Made by a program: the position numbers and the translations under genes. This document shows positions 58,879 through 64,000 of a stretch of DNA of 64,000 bases, in pieces. Source of the DNA: Macrosoma leucophasiata (Eukaryota; Arthropoda; Insecta; Lepidoptera; Hedylidae). Where the stretch lies: assembly GCA_036365455.1 (NCBI GenBank), contig JAWQUS010000008.1:10709501-10773500 (forward strand), read 5' to 3'. Within the stretch, counting starts at the first letter, position 1; every line of letters begins with the position of its first letter. The notes below the pieces were generated by a model. It did no database searches, was not told the origin of the DNA, and worked only from the letters and a program-made list of their open reading frames with translations.

Positions 58879-60639
58879 TAAAAAGGATTATAAGTAGGGT
58901 TGTTAATAGAGGAATTTAAAAAGCGGCCATGGTCAAATCGAATTTTCTCATCAAAAGTTGTTATAAGTATTTGACTGGATATTCACCACTATCGTTATAA
59001 GCAAAAAAGTTTGTTCTTAGAAAAAGTTATCTTTGAGGTTTTTTTTAAATATGTTGTATCTCCAACGGAAGATAATAATATGTAATAATACTTGATCTCC
59101 ATAACTGCTAACTAACTACCTATAACTCGTTCAAACTAAATTTCGTGGAAAATTTCATAGAAAACTACAGTACCTACGTATTATTTTAGTCTATTTTACT
59201 CTTATTTTAAAAAGTTAAGGAGGAGGCACTAATGGACCTCCATAGTCCATAAAAAACCTCATGTATTTTTTATTACTTACCTATCTTTAAACTATAAGCC
59301 GTATATGATTCCGTTTGATGAATAGGTACCATTTTTTGTTTCGGTTCAAAGTATGGGAAGATCCCATTTTATTTTGAAGTTTATAGAATAATCATAATCA
59401 ATATGAAGTTTCAACATATATAATCCTAATTGTTGTGGAATAAAGTGACTGAGACATACCTACGGACGGACGAACGGACGGACAGACACATAGACCTAAT
59501 GAATCTATAAGGGTCCCGTTTTTTGCCGATAACAATACACCGTATGCTGGCCCGAAATATTGTACCTACAATACTATATTATAGTACGGATAGCAACCCT
59601 CATTCAAAGTCTAGCAATAGCAACGTTCAATAAACTTCCATTACAAAAATAAGCTTTATGTTATTGAAGTCACGTTGTGAACTAAATTGATTTGTTACGT
59701 CTGGAAATAGCTATACCTTTGCAACGTTCTTGTTGGCCTGGATTGCCTTTTCGGTAGCATTTCATTTTACGATCCATTTTCCGGGTGTTGAGGTCAATAT
59801 ATAACAACGCTGCAGCACCATGAATGTTTTATAGCATATGATACTCTCGCTGTTTCCCAAAAAGGGTGGCCTCCTGAGTTGTCCTTTTGTTTGGCTCAGG
59901 GTGGGGCAGCAGTCTAAAATAATATGTAACTAGTAAACTATACCCGCGGTCTTACCCTAGTTATTCCTAGACGAAACCAAATTTTTCATACAAAAAGTTT
60001 ACATCCACACCCCATAACAACCTGTAGCTGTATGTATAATTCGACTGACGATTGTTGAGTATGAACTTTCCTACGGATTTTAAGTATTGTAGTTCGTATC
60101 TACCTAGATGATTAAGTATTTTAGGTTTGATTTGATAGGTACCTTCAAGATCAGATCCAGGGTGGGGCAAACACCCCACTCTGCCCCACCGTGGCTACGT
60201 CCATGCCCCGAGGGTATTGTTTACCTTATAAAGTAAAATATTTAGTAGGTGTACCATGACCTCTATTTTGCTATTCAATTGCCTACCTTAATCGTAAACT
60301 ATTATTTCTGTTTTTGCTGGTTCGAAAACACTTGTTTCTTCGGATCATTCGAATTTAAAGGTTCGGTACAAATAACTAATTATAAAAGGCATCCGTCTAG
60401 CAAAGGACAAATAAAAGTGGATTGAATGGTAGGTGGCTGGAAATAAAAGAAACGGAAACTGCGGTTGCAGTTGGAGTGTGGTAAAAGAAGCCTTCGATCA
60501 AAATGCATACAAACTGTATACTTTTGATAAGAAAAACTCGAGGCTAACGTAGATGCTTGCTTATCTAAGTTTTGCTCATCATATAAAAGAAATACTGGCA
60601 TAATCTTTTTAAAGCGGTATTCTATCTCTTTTATTATTC

Positions 60640-60830
60640 TCTTTTTTAGGGTTCCGTAGTAAACAAGGAACCCTTATAGTTTTGCCATGTCCGTCTCTCG
60701 GTCTGTCTGTCTGTCTGTCCGTCCGCGGTTTAACGAAAAAACTATTGGTACTAAAGAATTGAAATTTGGCACAAGTATACACCTTAATTACGCTGACAAA
60801 GTGGTAGAATAAAAACATGAAAAAAATAAT
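60640..60830 (-). repeat. Fragment related to the GGTTCCGTA repeat with TCTG tract
   Basis: It contains TTTTAGGGTTCCGTAGTAAA, AAGGAACCCTTATAGTTTTG and (GTCT)n, then ATTGAAATTTGGCACAAG. Confidence 0.5.
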
Positions 60831-61379
60831 ATTTAGGGTACTTGTAACGCACGGATATTTTTTTCGATTTTCATACAGTGTGGGGTATTGTTGGATAGGG
60901 CTTTCAAAAAAGTTAAGGGTGTGCTCACATCATTTTTCGATTTAGTTAACTGTTCGTGACTTATTAAGCTTTAAAGTGCAAATTTTCGTAAGAGTCAAGT
61001 GTCCCCCCCCCCCTGTACCAACTAAACGGTTGTTGTTAGAAATTCAAACGTTACGGCATTAGTAGCTACATACATATAACGAAATTAAAAGGAAAACTGT
61101 GGGCCGTGCAAGTTTGTGAGTAATAGTCGACCAAATGTATTTTACTCGAAAATTTCGAACAACTCCATAGAAAATATTTTTTGATTTCATTACATCTCTT
61201 ACTCTGTAACTGCTGAAGATGTTGATTTGTCGAATTAAAGAAAATATTACTAACCGGATACTTCATAGTTAAAATTGGAAGCCAGAAACGGATATCCAAG
61301 GTGTAGGAGTAGGTCAGGTGCTACATATAGCTAAGTTCGAATTGCTGTACCCGCGACTTCGTCCGCGTAGAATTTAATC

Positions 61380-62120
61380 TATACTTATAATAAAACTGTA
61401 GAAGTGTAAATTCTGTACATTGAAAATATTGAAAAAATAAATACCAGGGGATGTTATTAGATCGATACCGAACACAAATATGTGATTAGAAAAATTTTTG
61501 TCTGTCTGTCTGTCTGTTTGTTCAAGCATCACATAAAAACTACCGGTCCGATTACAATGAAACTTAGTATGATTATACTTTAACCCTTGGCGCACAACAC
61601 TGGGTACTTTTTATCCCGGAAATATGACTGTTTGCCTGTGTGTTTGTGCACGCTAATTTCAGAAACGGCCTATTCGATTTTCGGTTTTCACTAATATATT
61701 GTGGTAAGTTTCACTTAACATTTAGTGTTTATTTCATGTGAATCGGTTCAGAAATAAAAAAGTAATGTCAATTTAAAGAATCGAATCGAATATTTTTAAG
61801 CTATTCTGTATCTTAGTTCTATCTTTTAGGGAGTTTCGTAACTAAAAGGTAAAAACGGACCCTACGGATAACTAATCCTCCGCTGTCTCTCTATCTGTCC
61901 GTCCGTCCGTCTGTCTGTCACCAGGCTGTATCTCATAAATAGTGATAGCTAGAAGGCTAACATTTTCACAAATTATGTATTTCTGTTACCGCTATAAAGA
62001 CAAAATTAATTACTATAAATAAGAAAATGAAAATGTTAAGAAGTCCAAGGGGGCATCCAAGGTGTTTTTTTTTTCGATAATAACGGTAGCATGTAGACGC
62101 TTAAAATTTTCACTGAATTT
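61380..62120 (+). repeat. (TCTG)n-linked dispersed repeat, copy 3
   Basis: Same order as copy 1: AAACTGTAGAAGTGTAAATT, GATCGATACCGAACACAAAT, TCTG tract, GCGCACAACACTGGGTACTT, ending AAGGGGGCATCC. Its length and order support a defined family unit of roughly 700 bp. Confidence 0.75.
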
Positions 62121-62256
62121 TTAGGTTTTATGTTGTATTGTAGCTTCCATAATAAATCTATACATATATATATACATACATACAAATAAAATAAAATTGG
62201 AGTGTCTGTTTGTAATATTAAAATAACCGCTATTTGCTAAACGCACATGTTAAATG

Positions 62257-62308
62257 TTATTTTGGTATATGTACCGTGTATACATACACGGTACATATAC
62301 CAAAATAA
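62257..62308. repeat. 24-bp perfect hairpin
   Basis: Arms 62257-62280 and 62285-62308 (GGTATATGTACCGTGTA and its complement) with a 4-base spacer. One arm also occurs at about 54302-54320 beside another repeat copy. Confidence 0.7.
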
Positions 62309-62326
62309 CTTTTTTTTTTCAATTTT

Positions 62327-62357
<31 letters not shown>

Positions 62358-62642
62358 TTGGCGGGGCTAATCTTGGGAATGGCTGGACCGATTTTGACGG
62401 GACTTTCACTGGCAGATAGCTGATGTGATAAGGAGTAACTTGAGCATCTTTTGTAATATAGGTAGCTGTATTTTTTTTAATGTTTTCATGATGTTTCTGT
62501 TCATCAGTATGACACCGCAGTGTTTTCATTTAGGATCATCTAGTCTTGTACACCTTATTAATTTATCTATCACATTATGCCACATAGATTTTTCAGATCT
62601 TATAAGAATTTCCAGAGACTAGATGGAAAGAAAGGAAACAAA

Positions 62643-63141
62643 CAATCAATAAGCTCTTCAACTTTGCTCTAGGTATACTTACAGTAATTAATATTTTTTT
62701 ACAACTTCATACGTTGTTTACGTCTATGACTAACAGTTAATTGGTAAGTGTAGTGGAAGATGGAGTAGAATTCACATCGACCATATAATCTTCCGTTATA
62801 CGGTCGATGATAATCCAAAACTATCAAAGTGACTACGGCAGTTTATTATCAAACTATACGAACCCTAAATCGGCGAAAATTAAAGAAGTGCAATGGTTAG
62901 TACCGCCTATCGTACTTACTAGATTAGCATCTAATGGTTCGAAATTTGAGAAAGTCTTTCGATTTGCTTATTTGATTTTCTACAAATTGGATAGTGTCAT
63001 AGGAAGATTAAATTTAGAAGGGCAAAAGTACCTATTGCTTTCGACCACCATCGTATTACCTATCCCCACCTTCAACTGTATATTGTCGGCTTAATAATCT
63101 AACCTGCTTATTCCATTTTAGACGGTCTTCAATTTGGAAAA
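62643..63141 (+). repeat. Left arm of a large inverted repeat
   Basis: About 499 bp, nearly the same as the reverse complement of 63504-64000, starting CAATCAATAAGCTC. It contains a 95-codon open frame (62807-63094) beginning MIIQNYQSDYGSLL whose counterpart in the other arm differs at three residues. I do not recognise that peptide. Confidence 0.9.
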
Positions 63142-63503
63142 TCCTGTCAAATACGCTCCAACCGTTCCAGAAACTAGCTAGACAGAAGAAACAAGACAGA
63201 CAGAAAGACAAAAAAATATGTGCGTTCGTTCTTTTTAATGAAACGGAGAATAAATCTATCCGATCTGGGACAAGATTGACGAAAAAAGGTTCTGAGACCT
63301 GATTAACACTAATTTTACGAGATGTAATGTAAAGAGAGTGAAATTAAGGGCTCGGCTGTAAGGAAGGTATTGGTAACCCACATTTGAAAAACCCTACCCG
63401 ACTTCAGCGCCGTCTATTGGAAAGAATTGTGAATTTGGGGGATGTTTTAACCGAGGAGGACGCACACATCAAACTTCGCAATCAATTGATCCATTTTCGA
63501 TTT

Positions 63504-64000
63504 TTTTCCAAATTGAAGACCGTCTAAAATGGAATAAGCCGGTTAGATTATTAAGCCGACAATATCCAGTTGAAAGTGGGGATAGGTAATACGATGGTGG
63601 TCGAAAGCAATAGGTACTTTTGCCCTTCTAAATTTAATCTTCCTATGACACTATCCAATTTGTAGAAAATCAAATAAGCAAATCGAAAGACTTTCTCAAA
63701 TTTTGAACCATTAGATGCTAATCTAGTAAGTACGATAGGCGGTACTAACCATTGCACTTCTTTAATTTTCGCCGATTTAGGGTTCGTATAGTTTGATAAT
63801 AAACTGCTGTAGTCACTTTCATAGTTTTGGATTATCATCGACCGTATAACGGAAGATTATATGGTCGATGTGAATTCTACTCCATCTTCCACTACACTTA
63901 CCAATTAACTGTTAGTCATAGACGTAAACAACGTATGAAGTTGTAAAAAAATATTAATTACTGTAAGTATACCTAGAGCAAAGTTAGAGCTTATTGATTG
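63504..64000 (-). repeat. Right arm of the large inverted repeat, reaching the window edge
   Basis: Reverse complement of 62643-63141 with few differences. It is cut by the end of the window at the base that pairs with 62643, so the arm may be longer. The spacer 63142-63503 shows no gene. Confidence 0.9.

Larger units (their letters stand above)
49123..64000. other. Long non-coding stretch (probably upstream intron), transposon-rich
   Basis: No Ig, kinase or other host exon was recognised on either strand. It holds the GC-ended element at 49493-50181, repeats at about 50715-50965, MITEs at 53388-53542, 53597-53803 and about 56556, (TCTG)n-linked repeats at about 54300-55170 and 61380-62120, a repeat at 58251-58878 and a large inverted repeat from 62643. 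The open frames in between look like chance. Because the exon at 49122 starts in phase 2, an upstream exon must exist further out. Confidence 0.6.

Overview
The window is AT-rich animal DNA with phase-conserved GT-AG introns and dense, mostly decayed transposable elements. It is most likely from a lepidopteran insect. That is an inference from the insect-type muscle immunoglobulin gene, a mariner of the D,D34D class, (TCTG)n-linked repeats and an RTE-like LINE tail. No bacterial, phage or CRISPR feature is present.

One giant gene on the minus strand fills about 1-49122 and is open at both ends. In transcription order it has: split immunoglobulin (I-set) exons between 49122 and 35603; one 5.6-kb exon (34677-29065) with the last two Ig units followed by a long helical-repeat region; three smaller phase-1 exons (28971-28615, 26197-25634, 22433-22098); 17 tandem, nearly identical, symmetric (phase 1-1) exons between 20374 and 7223; and a long Glu/Lys/Gln-rich exon from 4768 off the left edge. 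The Ig sequences and the conserved post-Ig motif (ETPDLTKEEALQIVEMYADQ-like) resemble insect stretchin-Mlck, which databases often label unc-89-like or titin-like. The kinase end and the 5' end are outside the window.

The standout is the exon array. Sixteen exons of exactly 411 bp and one of 405 bp repeat every 509-510 bp with about 99-bp introns. Each encodes a 137-residue helical module. More diverged relatives sit just upstream (25634-26197, and relic fragments near 21.4-21.9 kb) and apparently inside the 5.6-kb exon. A DIRS-like tyrosine-recombinase retrotransposon (about 13902-18428, plus strand) sits inside one array intron, about 11 bp from a splice donor.

From 49.1 to 64 kb I recognise no host exon. 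That part holds transposon-derived repeats, MITEs, (TCTG)n tracts and a large inverted repeat (62643-64000) that reaches the window edge. All exon limits come from reading splice signals and frame continuity by eye. No alignment or RNA evidence was available.
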